Shown here: positions 8,056 through 18,571 of the stretch, piece after piece
How the letters are laid out: each line of letters opens with the position of its first letter
Position numbering within the stretch: position 1 is the stretch's first letter
Assembly (NCBI GenBank): GCA_021307315.1
Contig: JAJSPD010000204.1
Coordinates: 1-22,139 of the forward strand
DNA from: Bisporella sp. PMI_857
Lineage: Eukaryota > Ascomycota > Leotiomycetes > Helotiales > Helotiaceae
Direction: 5' to 3'
DNA length: 22,139 nt
Notes under the pieces: generated by a model
The model's input: the letters and a program-made list of their open reading frames with translations, nothing else
The model's database searches: none
What the model was told of the DNA's origin: nothing
Program-made: the position numbers and the translations under genes

Positions 8056-11000
8056 GGAAAGTCTCCTTTTTAGAGCGTACTAAAAGTCAAGGTAAAAGTG
8101 CTATCCTGAACTTACGTCGCTTTATAGGCGGAGATGCTTTTATTATTTTATGTAGTTTAATAAAGAATAGATATTGTTACAGCACTTCTAGCTTTATCGA
8201 CACCGGAGCAAACGCTTTTTTTCTTATTTATAGCTTGCTGGCTGAGCAACTTATTACTAAATGTGGAGCTCGACGTCTCCAACTTTCTTTTCTTATTAAA
8301 GTGAAAGGCTTCGACGGCGAGCGCGCGAAGTCTATTACTAACGTTATATTACTTTCTTTTACTGTCGACGAAAAACGTTTACAGAACAGCCTTTCCTTAT
8401 TGCTAATCTGGGTTTTCACGACGTGATTATCGAGCGTAAGTGGCTAGAGCAACAAAACGCTTAGTTAAGTGTCAAAAATAGAATCATCAAGTGGCCGGAT
8501 CGCTTTTCTTTTACAGAATCCTTCGACAGGCTTATTCTCGTCACTCTATTTTCGCTCGCCCCCTAAGTGCTCGACGAGAGCGCACAGGAAGATGCGGACA
8601 GGCGCGACGCAAAGCAAACTATCGCTAAGCGTGAAGCTTTACAACGCCGTGTACAAGAGCCTCTGATCGTTTCTTCGATCTTGACAAGGCCTCTTCAGCC
8701 AAACACTTTTTCTCCGGCTTCAAGCGTTACGCTTGACGAGCCCCTGAAGCCAGCGCTGAGGGAGCTTCATGATACCGACAAAGCACAAGCGCTTCCTACT
8801 TCTCAGCACGAACTACTCGAACCACTAGTTGTCTTTTCGGCACTGACCAAGCCCTGGCAGCTATTCCTGTTCTCGGAACAAAATAGCATCAAGATTGCTA
8901 CTTCGGCCAAAATAGCTGCTAACAAGAGCTTGCCAAGCGTAGATATAGTGCTTATCAGCGCGCCTGCGTTTACGCTTTACACGCGTCGAAAAAGCAATTT
9001 AGTGTTCGCGACAAGCTTGTACGAGATCGATTAAATTCTGGAGAAACGGAAAATCATGGCTCGCAAGCTTCCCAACTTAAGGCCACTTCAAAATGAGAAC
9101 CACATGTTAATAGAAGAGTTAGACTACAATGAAAACGAAGCTTTCGTTTAAGCTAAAGTTTCTGGGTTTTACCGACAGTTTTTTTACGCATTTTCTAAAA
9201 GAGCTTCCGACAAAATGCTTTTTGTACGTCCTGGAGTAGACCACAAAATCGAGCTTACAGGGCCAAATACTTTAAGCTACAGCTCTTTTTACAGAATGAC
9301 TACGGAAGAACTTCTCGCTGTTAAAAAGTACTTGCTCGAGAATTTGAGCAAAAAATTTATTGCTGAAAGCCAAGCTTTTTTTGCTTTTCTAGTCCTTTTT
9401 GTCAAAAAACCCGACGGAAGCCTGCGTTTTTGTATTAACTACCGCAAGCTTAATTCGATTACTCGGAAAAATCAACACTCACTGCTTTTGATCGACGAAA
9501 CGCTTGCACGCTTAGCAAAAGCCAAGATCTACACTAAGCTTGATATTCGCCAAGCGTTTTACCGAATACGCATAAATCCTGACTTAAAGGAGCTCACGAC
9601 TTTCCGTACGCGCTACGGCTCTTACAAGTGCAAAGTGCTTTTTTTTGGCTTGACAAACGGCTCGGCTACGTATTAGAAGTATATGAACGGAATGCTTTTC
9701 GACTATTTGAACGACTTTTGCACAGCTTACTTAGATAATATTTTGATTTTCTCTAATAGCAAGCGCGAGCACGTGGAACATGTCTGCAAAGTTTTTGAGC
9801 AGCTACAAGCTGCCGGCTTGCAAATGGACATTCGGAAAACGGAGTTCCACGTAACTCGTACTAAATATCTAGGTTTTATAGTTACAACGAAAAGCATCGA
9901 AATAGACCCTAACAAGATTTCAGCTATTACTTTTTGGGCCCAACTAACTAATGTGCGCAGCGTACAGTCGTTTCTGGGGTTTTGCAACTTTTACCGGCGC
10001 TTTATTAAAAATTACGAGCGTTTAGCATTTCTTTTGACGCAGCTTACAAGAAAAGATGTCCTTTTCAAGTTCGACAAAAGCTGCCAAGAAGCATTTGCGC
10101 TGCTTAAAGAATTTTTGACTACTGCTTTAGTGCTGCAACATTACAATCAGAAACTCGAAAGTTTAATGGAAACAAACGCGAGCGACGGAGTAGTAGTAAA
10201 AGTGCTTTTACAACGCAAAAGCTCTGAAGACTTATAGCTTTTCGTAAAGTATTTCTCGAAAACTATAGCATTTGCGGAGCTTAACTACCAAGTGTATAAC
10301 AAAGAAATGCTAGCTATTGTACGTTCGCTAACACAGTGGCGAGCGGACTTAGCGAGCACTACTTCTTTTATTTAGGTGCTTACAAACTATAAAGCACTTG
10401 AGTATTTCATAATAAGCAAAACGCTGAACGCACGCTAGGCTCGTTGGGCGGAAGTGTTTTCTGAGTTTTATTTCAATATTATGTACTGCTTAAGGAAAGC
10501 TAACAAAAGAGCAAATGCTTTAACAAAGAAAGAGCAAAACGTGGCTTTTTAGAACGCTTTAAAAAGAAAAGCTCGCGACTAAGTTCTGTTAAGCTTTGAC
10601 CGAGTAAACGCTCGTATTTTGACTTAGTTGCCTGTAGCTGTACTCGAAAAAGACTTTTTTCTAAGCCAGGCCGAGCGCTCGGAAAAAGACCTTTCTGCTC
10701 CCGGGAACTTTGATTTAGTAAGCTAGCTGCTTGCAGCAAACAGAGAAAGCACCGAGCTGGAGCTTATGCGAGCTTAAGCTCGCGCTAGAGCCCAAAACTG
10801 GGAACTGAAAAACGAGCTGCTTTTGTGGCAAGGAAGGCTTGTAGTGCCGACAAAAGAACGCTTCGTGCACAGCTTTTGAACGAGGTTTACGCACAAGTAT
10901 CAACAGCGCACCCAGGAATCTTTAAAACGAAGCTTTTTGTTGCTCAGAACTACTGGTGGAAAAGCTTTTTAAGCGACGTATTCGACTACGTTCACTCTTG

Positions 11001-12284
11001 TAAAACATGCAAAAAAGCCACTGTACTACGCGACTGCACGCTTGGCTATTTACACTCGCTTTTTATTTCCGACCGACTTTAGCAACACGTGTCTATAGAT
11101 TATAAGTTATTTTTTGCGGCAAAAGACGGGCTCGACAACCTTTTTGTAGTAGTCGACAATTTTGCAAACAAGCTGTATCGATTCTTTGTTTAAAGTCGGC
11201 AAATGCCCGAGACATAGCTCGTATATACATCGAGCGTATTTATTGCCGTTACGGAGCTTTATAGACAATAGTGTCAGACAGAGGCCTTTAGTTCATTTTA
11301 TCGTTTTGGAACGAGTTCACGCGCATTTTAGAAATAAAGCTAAAGCTTTTTACAGTATATTACTTTTAAACAAACGGCCAAACAGAAATTGTTAACCAGT
11401 ATATTGACTTACGGCTTAAGCTTTTTATCAATTACTACTAAAACGACTGGCCGGAGCTGATTTTATAGTAGACTACGCGCAGTTCACGTTACCGCACGAA
11501 AGCCTAAAAATAATGTTTCCGTTTAAAGTTCAATACAGCTACAAGCCGAACACGCTTTAGAACTGGGAATCCGCGGAAAAAGCGCCAAAGAACGCACGAG
11601 AGAAGCTCAACCGGGAAAAAGCTCAAGCATACGCGTAAAGAATGCACAAAGCATAAAAGAAAGCTAAAGAGTGCTTGCAACGAACACAGGAAGTCTATGC
11701 TAGAAGCGCTAACAAACGCTGTCGATCAGTGGATTTCGGCGTGGATAATTATGTGTACGTGCTAGCAAAAAACTGGCGCAGAGAACGACTTAGTGCTAAG
11801 CTCGACTTTCAAATGGAGGTCTTTGGCTTATTATTGCTCAAAAAGCCACTTTTTCCGATTAGAGCTCCCGAGCTCTATGAAAATACACTTTGTGTTCTTA
11901 GCCGACCGATTGCGTAAAGCAAAAAATGCTTTTTTGCCAGGACAAGTCGCGGAAAAGGCTAAGCCAATTGTGGTCCAAGACGAGCTGGAGTAGGAACTGA
12001 AAAAAGTGCTGGCTTGCAAACTGGAACGTAGGAAGCTTAAGTATAAAGCTTGCTAAGTAGGCTAAGAAAAAGACCCCGAGTAGTACTCAGCTTCTGACTT
12101 GAAGTACGCTTCTTATTTATTGAAAGCGTTCCACTTACGGAACCCGAGCGTAGTAGGGCCGCTTCTGAAGCTAGAGAATTGGATTAGAGCCTGGGAAATG
12201 AGTATTGACAACTACGACTACTTAAATAGTAACTTGTTTTGCTCCCAAAGCTCGAAGGCGAGCTTTTTTCGGAGAGGAGGGTGA
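8052..12284 (+). pseudogene. Pol pseudogene of chromovirus C: PR, RT, RNase H, integrase, chromodomain
   Basis: Protease: FIDTGANAFF (Asp 8199-8201), then a 1-nt loss near 8381. RT from about 9200: VLFVKKPDGSLRFCINYRKL, YTKLDIRQAFYRIRI, stop in place of Gln at 9674, then AYLDNILIF (9728-9739), where the usual YxDD has become YLDN. Connection: YLGFI, FLGFCNFYRRFIKNY. RNase H: ETNASDG (Asn 10175-10177, where Asp is expected) and FAELNYQVYNKEMLAIV. Integrase: zinc-binding tail HSCKTCKK, core Asp at 11098, Asp at 11277, Glu at 11385 (NGQTEIVNQYI), giving the exact D-35-E spacing, with a frame change between the first two. GPY/F region ends SSMKIHFVFLADRLRKA. Chromodomain 11991-12200 (LKYKAC, stop, VG, stop, EKDPE, stop, YSASDLKYA) has Trp-position stops. 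The frame ends at TGA 12282-12284. Confidence 0.93.
12270..12284 (+). promoter_or_regulatory. Polypurine tract of chromovirus C
   Basis: The purine run GGAGAGGAGGGTGA directly precedes the 3' LTR and overlaps the last Pol codons and stop. In LTR elements this tract resists RNase H and primes plus-strand DNA synthesis. Confidence 0.85.
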
Positions 12285-12456
12285 TGTCACGTCCCGTGCT
12301 TCTAAGCACACGTGACCTATATTAGGCGAGCTTTTAGAGCGCCTCGTGTATATATAGCCTGTTTTTTCGAGCTTCTTTTCCTTTTTTAGCTATAGATTCT
12401 CGTATTGCACCACCGTTGCTCTCTGTATTTGTAGATCCACAGCGCGTGCTGTGACA
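12285..12456 (+). repeat. 3' LTR of chromovirus C (172 bp)
   Basis: Starts TGTCACGTCC and ends TGTGACA, followed by the target duplication AAGAT. Differs from the 5' LTR only by C/T changes on this strand and one 1-bp indel. Confidence 0.95.
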
Positions 12457-12461
12457 AAGAT

Positions 12462-13043
12462 AAAGCAACACTTAAGCAACTATTTCTCCGCCTTCGGCGG
12501 TAAAGCTGGATTGCGTTGCTAGTATGCAGTCAGGTTTTTTAAAAAAACAATCTGGGCTTTGGCAAATATATCAGCTAGTAGTACGTAGAAAAATAAATAA
12601 GCTTAATAATTGCTTAAAACAAAAACTTTTGTTTAGTATAATAAGAAAAAACCCTTTAGGCATCTGAAGACAAAATAAAGCAAAACCAGAATCGTACGTT
12701 ATAGGGATAAGTGACATTATAAAAAAGCTGACAGAACTTACTTTATTTTTAGAATTAAAAACTTAAAATCTGGCTTTTTACTGTTTGTGTTTTACGGAGA
12801 AAAATTCAAAATCCAGTATAAGTCGAAGCTCGACTTAAATACTGATACAGTATGCTTCTGTGCGAGAAAAAAAGTCGAGTTAAAATTTCTGTCATAAAAA
12901 CACGTTGTTCTTATGTTACGTGGTTCTTTTGACACTCGGAGCAAAAGTATTCGAAATTAATTAAATTGCAACATGTTATATTAGCACTTAAAACCAACTA
13001 GTTAAATTGTTGCTTTATTATTTTTGGACTTCAGTACTATAAA
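12462..13043. other. AT-rich spacer between chromovirus C and the BTB pseudogene
   Basis: No gene recognised. Holds a short GC hairpin CCGCCTTCGGCGG (about 12491-12503) close to the right target duplication of element C, and an imperfect palindrome CGAAGCTCGACTT near 12825. It may contain the former promoter of the BTB gene. Confidence 0.5.
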
Positions 13044-14110
13044 ATGTGCGAGTTATACGAAGTAAACTTTAATAGAGATTTTTTAATTATACTTTTTTTT
13101 ACCGATAAAGCGTTTGCTTCATAGAATAATCCGAATAACGAGTTTACAGTATTACTTGACTTATTAAAAAACGATTCTACAGTAAAAATCGTTTGCTTAC
13201 AAGTTACGATTAATAATAAAAGCTTTTCGACTAGCGATATATCGCCGCTGTCCGTACACTTCAAGGTTTTCTTTAAGCATTTAAGCTTAGCTTCGCGTCG
13301 GTTCAAAATAATGCTAAATAAAAGCTAGGAAAAAGCAAAGACTGTTTATAAAGACGGTTATCGCTACGTAACATTAGATTATAGCTTTGATCCAGGCGCT
13401 TTTAAACTTTTGCTTAATATTATTCATAAAAAAACTAGCAAAGTTTCTCGGTTTTTTGATTTTGAGATATTGGCCAAAGTGTCGGTTTTAGTCGATGATT
13501 TTAAATGTTATAAAAAAGTAAATGTCTTTGTAAACATCTAGCTCGACAGTTTGCTAATTTCTCCATTTACTAAATATAGTAAGAATCTCGTGCTCTGGAT
13601 TTTTGTTTCTTTTGTTTTCCGAAAGTCGGAACTGTTCGAATTCACGACTCGTACAGCAATATTGCATAGTACTAAACCTATTTAAACTTTCGGTTTTCTA
13701 GTACGTAGTATAATCGTTGGTAAGTTATTTCGGAGCATTATACTATATACGTTAAGTAAAGTCTAGCCAAAATAGATAAAAAGAAGCAAAAACTCCTTAA
13801 CCAGCTTACAAAGACACTTCACAATGTTTTCGACAAGTTACGCAAAAGCCAAGCGCTCTGTAGATTTAAGTGTAATTCAATACTGCTTGAAGCAATTATA
13901 AAGCAACTTTATCCGCACTACTTGATCTGGCCGAAGCCTTCGAAGCCTTTCATCGGGTTCAGCTTTGCTAAATCGGCTAAAACTATACGCAGTCTTCGGT
14001 CTCCGGCTTAGTGCGATATGCCTATGCGAACCACCGCCACAAAAAGCTTTAAAAACGAAAAAATGTACTTCGAGACGAAAAAGAAGAAAAAGAAACACAG
14101 AAGCTTATAA
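13044..14110 (+). pseudogene. BTB/POZ domain protein pseudogene
   Basis: Fungal BTB/POZ proteins are usually protein-interaction adaptors, often for cullin-3 ubiquitin ligases. One frame runs from ATG 13044 to about 13745. It contains the BTB core: FKVFFKHLSLASRRFKIMLN, DGYRYVTLDYSFDPGAFKLL, LNIIHKKTSKVSRFFDFEIL, AKVSVLVDDFKCYKKVNVF and LVLWIFVSFVFRKSELFEF, followed by TRTAILHSTKP. After a frame change between about 13745 and 13790 it continues with the family's C-terminal part (FDKLRKSQALCRFKCNSILL, FIGFSFAKSAKTIRSLRSPA) to a TAA at 14108-14110, ending in a Lys-rich tail. In-frame stops sit where Trp or Gln fit the family pattern (FVNI, stop, LDSLL; KPI, stop, TFGF). The start is not certain, because the first 30 residues are not conserved in the family. 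Confidence 0.8.
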
Positions 14111-14941
14111 AGTATTGTAGAAAAAGTGAAAAAAGCGCCAGAAGTGCAAAAGTGCCCTTAACATCCATGTACTTTTCGAGCTTTTTTGTTTCCAAAATTA
14201 ATCGTTTAAAGCATAACATTAAAAAACTAAATTTAAAAAAAATCTAAAAGTGCAGCTACTTTAATTGCAAAAGAACTGTCCTTTTATTTGCGATTCTTTC
14301 CTCGATTTACTAAACTAGACTCGACAGTAAGTAAAATGTTTTTTACTTCAAACAATAATTTAAGTAATAATTTCCGTTGAAATTGAAAATAAAGCTAGCC
14401 ACACAGAACGCTGAATTATGCTGTAGTTAATAAAGAATTTGCTCCCGATTTCCTGCGTCGAGAAAAACAATATTTTTGTTTCGAAGTGTATCCAGCTGTT
14501 TATGTTAATACGGCCATTTAAAAATTGAATAAGTAAGCAGTATAAATTGAATTCAAAAGTCGGCACGATCTGTGCTATAAACACATTACGTTCTCCACGT
14601 TTTCGAAGAAATGATGCTCGTTTTTGTGTATCCGCTAAAATATTACTTAGTACTCGACGTGTCGTATATTACGGATCTTTATATTTGTTTTTACCCAGAT
14701 TGTTGAAAAGAAATATAAAAAGACTCAACTCCGATGATTTATCGTTCTTTCGCACTTTTGAAAAATTGAACTAGTGACTATAGTCCATCCAGTAGAAGCC
14801 GTTCGTTTTAAAGCTAACGTTAAGCTTGTAGTATGTAAATAACCGTTTATGTTAAACTCAACACAACGCTAGTTGTGTTAATAGTGTAGAATTTATGCTT
14901 ACGAGCAGTTTTACGGGAGTATAAAAGTCGTAACTAATTTC
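14111..14941. other. Unrecognised AT-rich stretch with short open frames on both strands
   Basis: Open frames overlap here on opposite strands: 14547-14774 plus (for example RSPRFRRNDARFCVSAKILL) and 14360-14584 minus (for example FLNGRININSWIHFETKILF). Neither shows a domain I can name, and both are short. One may be a remnant of a gene, but I cannot choose the strand from the sequence. No RNA gene or repeat seen. Confidence 0.4.
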
Positions 14942-15239
14942 ATGTTAGTTATACCTCAAAAACCAAAGTCTACTATTTATAGTTTTTTGCTATCAAATAA
15001 CGTTAAAAATAGTAGTCTGTGCGCTCAGAACTGTTCAAAAAAGTACATAAGTACTAACTTACGGCTCACACGAAGCCTTCGAAATTAATCCGAGTTATAG
15101 AATTTTAATTAAAAAACGTTAAAATAAGCAGTTTGTAAAATGTAAAGTTCCTACAAAAGTTTTTGGCATAGCGCACAAACAACAGCGCCAGCTTAAACGA
15201 ACACGTAACGAACATCAACAAAAACAACAATTGGAATAA
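14942..15239 (+). pseudogene. Unrecognised coding-like relic with basic C-terminal tail
   Basis: An open stretch from ATG 14942 (MLVIPQKPKSTIYSFLLSNN) runs to a stop at 15086-15088. An overlapping frame continues (SHEAFEINPSYRILIKKR, stop, NKQFVKCKVPTKVFGIAHKQ) and ends in a very basic, Gln-rich segment (QRQLKRTRNEHQQKQQLE) at TAA 15237-15239. Pro/Ser-rich sequence followed by a charged helix resembles the tail of some transposases (for example pogo-like DDE), but no DDE core is visible upstream, so I do not assign it. Confidence 0.3.
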
Positions 15240-16799
15240 TATAAACAGTGAAGTGTAAAATTATAAAAGAAATAGTTTGTATATAATTAAATGTTAAAAA
15301 AGAACGTAACTATACTACAATATGCGTCTTCGTTTAGTAACCGGGCTGCTATTTAAGCTCGAGAAACCAAAAGCACTAGCTTGCAATTTCTAGCTTTATT
15401 TCTTTTAATAATTATAACTAGTTTCGTCAAGTTCTGATTTTGGCTAGTTGTTATCCTTTTTCTCGGACAGCCGCAACTTCCGGCGCTTTTTACTCGGTCC
15501 TTTTTTGATTTTCTGATAAAACGCTTTTGGCACACTACTTCTAATGTCAAATCCTTTTTTTTTCCCGTTGTAAGCTAAATGTGTAAATATAAAGCTCGGC
15601 GTTCTACAATCGCAAATGCCGAAAGTATAAAACAGCCTGTTTGTAATGTATTAGCAAAAAATTCTATTTAATACAGTAACAGATAAATAGTAAAAAAAGT
15701 AACTCACAGGCTTACGAGTGCAGTAACGTACGTACGATCCTCCGACACCCCTCCTTAGCCATTATATCTCTTCTTCGCAATCCGCAGTATAATAATCAAG
15801 CACACTACAATCATTAAATCGACCATAAGTAATAACATTATCCCCCACCCGCCCTTTGCACTTTCCCGGGCTTTTCCTTTTCTTTAGCTATCGATCTTTA
15901 TCCTTATAATAAGTCTAGTGCTTAATACATCCTTTACGAAGACATAAATATTCCTCACTAGCGCCAAAAAGAAAAAAACGATGCAAAGGAGAATGCTGCC
16001 GCTATATTTTTAGTTAAGAGTTTCGGAAGTGTTAGCGCTGTTAGTAAAAATAAAAATAATAGTCGCAGTCAAGAAAAGAATAAAAGCGACAGCACAGAAA
16101 TAAAAAGTTGAATAAAGAACGAGTTTGCTGTTTGTTAGTCTAGCAGAAAAAAATGTGTCATCGACAGTATCTAAAAAAAAACGACTGTCATTTTCTAGAA
16201 TATATTAGTATTTGATCAAAGATACTATGTTGCTAATATCGATAGATTTATGTAAAAAATTTAAAACAGTAAAACTTGTTTTTCAAAGTCAATAACTAAA
16301 AAAGGGCTAAGTAGTATACTTCGTATATGTATTACTAAAAAAAGATTGATGTTGTTGCCTATTTTGCTGAACTCGGTTAAATTTCGGCACATCTTTCTTC
16401 TTGACAAGCATCTGTTTTATTGTAACACTTCTAATTAGCTACTTCGTATTACTAACCATGTTACAAGCTGCAAAGTCACGTGCATATAAAACTATATCAG
16501 TTTTGTGCAAGCTTTCGATGTCCGGCCTGCGATAACTTTCACCTCTCTTTAAAGCAAGCTAAAAACCTGTAGTCCTTTCTGGATAGTTTGCAAAGCTAAA
16601 ATAAAGTCACGACGGAGCTGGAATAGTGTGTTAAAGTAATAGTAGAAGTTTCGTCTATTTCGGCCACTATCGCGACGCAAGCCGAAAACCAATCCAGCGT
16701 AATCCAGTAAATGATCAAACCGGCAGACAACGGGAAAGTCTGGAAAAGAAAAACTTAGAGCGAGTAGAGCAGTAAAAAAGTAGAATCAAGTGTACTACT
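15240..16799 (+). other. Decayed region with two unrecognised coding-like fragments
   Basis: No intact gene. A C/T-rich segment at about 15730-15910 stands out from its AT-rich surroundings and could be an old promoter or retroelement leader. Downstream, one plus-strand frame (about 15953-16138) reads DAKENAAAIFLVKSFGSVSA then Ser/Asn/Lys-rich sequence. A second (about 16590-16760) reads CVKVIVEVSSISATIATQAE and MIKPADNGKVWKRKT with stops at Gln-like positions. These could be the N-terminal parts of the kinase relic at 16800 or of an older gene. I could not find the kinase HRD or DFG motifs here. Confidence 0.35.
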
Positions 16800-17327
16800 T
16801 TTATATAAAAGAAGTACAAATAAATAAAAGTGCTCGCCGAGCGAGCTAATAACTTTTCGAGTAGTACCGATTTGCACTAAACAGTTGTTGTAAAAAAGTC
16901 GTACACGTACCGGCACGATTTCGAGTCGTTTTTCTACGTTTTTACAGAAATGTGCATTCGCTATAGTTACGAAAATGTTGAAGAAACTTTTAGCTTACGT
17001 CGGTCAACGGCGAAAAAAACAAGAATAAAACCGATATCTACAAACCGACTGCAAGGGTAGTACACTGGTACGTACGCCGAAATTGCGCGAAACAAGCTCA
17101 GAAACATAAATAAAAACGAGTTTGAAAACATTGTTGCGGAATTTGCACCACAGTTCGAAAATCAAAAGCAGTTAGCTCGTAAGCTCTAATCTGCTCTTTT
17201 TCTGATCAGGAACGAAGCAATCTTTATAGAAACGTTCCGCGACAACGATATAATATACGATAAAATGATAAATGCACTCAGCAAAACAGTAAAACGCCTG
17301 AAAAAAAAGAAACAAGTATTAACTTGA
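16800..17327 (+). pseudogene. FunK1-type protein kinase pseudogene, C-lobe
   Basis: FunK1 kinases are a fungus-specific expansion of Ser/Thr-like kinases. The frame at 16830-17327 shows the family's signature helix SYTYRHDFESFFYVFTEMCI (RHD at 16911-16919), then YENVEETFSLRRS, the segment YTGTYAEIARNKLRN, FENIVAEFAPQFENQKQLAR, and a C-terminal helix with a Lys-rich end, closing at TGA 17325-17327. Only a few in-frame stops interrupt it. The N-lobe and catalytic loop are not recognisable, because of deep mutation or deletion, so activity is excluded. The upstream boundary is approximate. Identification rests on the RHDxESF box and the following EIARNK segment. Confidence 0.72.
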
Positions 17328-17381
17328 TGTAAGTAAAGTAGCAAAACATTGTCTAAGCAATACTTGATGTGAGTCAAGTAG
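17322..17381 (+). repeat. Pair of 20-bp direct repeats, 40 bp apart
   Basis: ACTTGATGTAAGTAAAGTAG (17322-17341) recurs as ACTTGATGTGAGTCAAGTAG (17362-17381), 18 of 20 identical. The second copy is also partly self-complementary (CTTGA...TCAAG). It lies at the end of the kinase relic, overlapping its stop. Confidence 0.6.
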
Positions 17382-17877
17382 TAAGTCACACCCTATGTAG
17401 CATAAACGCATTACTGTATTTATATAAGAGCTGTCAGTCAAGTTGAATCAAAATCAGTTCAATCGCAACAGTCTGACATATAGTCACCCACCAAAAGTCT
17501 TTGCCTTTTTGTAATTTTACACCAAAAGTCATGTATTACAACATTAAAATAATTAACGAACTAGCTACAAAACAGTGAAATTATATATATAAAACTTGTT
17601 TATATTTAAGTTAACTAATTTTTTTGATTTTTATTGTGATTTAATCTTTATTGCTAAAGTAATACATAACAAAAAAGTTAAAAAATCGCGAAATTTAGCT
17701 ATTTTACACTAAAATTCGTGTAAATTTTAACTTTAGTAAATTAAACCCTCTAAAACTTTGTAAACTTAAAAAAATCAAATAAAGTTTATTAATAAATTAA
17801 AGTTGAATTATTAAAAATATTATTAGTTGTTAATATTAAATTTAGTTGTAGTAATACAAACAGTTAGTCTTAGCTTG

Positions 17878-18006
17878 AAATAATAGTATTTCAGAAATAT
17901 CTCAAATACTATTATTTTTTTAGCCTTTATCCGAAATACCATTGTTTTAAAAAGGTAGTATAGCCAAATAAAAGTCAAAAAAAAAATATAGTGTTTCAGA
18001 AATATC
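17878..18006. repeat. Perfect 14-bp inverted repeat plus related direct repeat
   Basis: AAATAATAGTATTT (17878-17891) and AAATACTATTATTT (17904-17917) are perfect inverted copies around a 12-nt loop. The motif ATAGTATTTCAGAAATATC (17883-17901) recurs as ATAGTGTTTCAGAAATATC at 17988-18006, 18 of 19 identical, 105 bp away. It may be the remains of a MITE or transposon end. Confidence 0.6.
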
Positions 18007-18494
18007 GGCACTTTTTGATAGTATTTAAAATATTAACCGAATATTAAAAAATCATTTTTAATATAAAAAAGTAAAAAAAAGAAAAAAAGCGGCATTGCGA
18101 ATAAGCGATATGTTTCTCAGTTCGGCAAAAGAATAAAACCAACTCAAGTATTAAAAAGAAAAAGTTGAGCTAATTTACAGAGCTTAAACGCTAATATAAC
18201 GCGTATTATATTTTATAACTCGTAGCAAAATCCAATGTTTAATTTCGAAACTGTCGGCGGTATCGTGATCTACACAGAAAAGAGCTTAAGTGGCCGGGCA
18301 GGATTACGCTTCGGTAAGCGACCAATAAAAGAGTGAGTAAGTAGAGCGATTCAAACTCATTTGAGTATAAAGAGTAGAGGGAAAATGATTTTCTATTACA
18401 TATCCGACGCGATTCTGACGCGTTTTTCGCGTACGCACGTGCCACAATCTCTAGGTTATGTTATAACTGACGCTAAAACAGCCAACTTTTATTC

Positions 18495-18524
18495 TAGTAG
18501 TAGTAGTAGTAGTAGTATTAGTAG
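18495..18524 (+). repeat. TAG trinucleotide microsatellite
   Basis: Ten TAG-register units with one interruption (TAT). Flanked by near-inverted ATTCTA and TAGAAT. Confidence 0.9.
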
Positions 18525-18559
18525 AATAGAATAAAGCTTAAAGGAACTCAGGACGTTAT

Positions 18560-18571
18560 ACTCACGTGAGT
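18560..18571. promoter_or_regulatory. 12-bp palindrome ACTCACGTGAGT with CACGTG core
   Basis: A perfect palindrome containing an E-box-type CACGTG, about 125 bp beyond the stop of the NLR relic. It could be a bHLH factor site or chance; nothing nearby shows a promoter. Confidence 0.25.

Larger units (their letters stand above)
6359..12456 (+). mobile_element. Complete chromovirus C (Ty3/gypsy LTR retrotransposon), RIP-inactivated
   Basis: Full-length element of about 6.1 kb: 5' LTR 6359-6531, leader, gag 6931-8055, pol 8052-12284 with protease, reverse transcriptase, RNase H, integrase and chromodomain in that order, a polypurine tract, and 3' LTR 12285-12456. A perfect 5-bp target duplication AAGAT flanks it (6354-6358 and 12457-12461), so the insertion is bounded exactly. 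The order RT-RH-IN-chromodomain identifies it as a chromovirus. Stops, frameshifts and mutated catalytic Asp residues in RT and RNase H mean it cannot move by itself. It belongs to the same family as element B. Confidence 0.95.

Noticed and set aside
8469..9034. Open frames between protease and RT as separate small genes
   Set aside because: They lie in the pol linker of element C, in sequence continuous with protease and RT, and are best seen as parts of the damaged pol.
9727..9987. Minus-strand open frame inside the RT region
   Set aside because: Antisense shadow of a clear reverse transcriptase.
15353..15550. Minus-strand open frame with basic composition
   Set aside because: Short, low-complexity charged sequence without a recognisable family; not enough to call a gene.
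17366..17479. LTR-like stretch (TGATGTGAGTC ... AGTCTGACA with a TATTTATATAAG box)
   Set aside because: No matching target duplication at its edges and no second copy in the window; kept only as a promoter-like remark.
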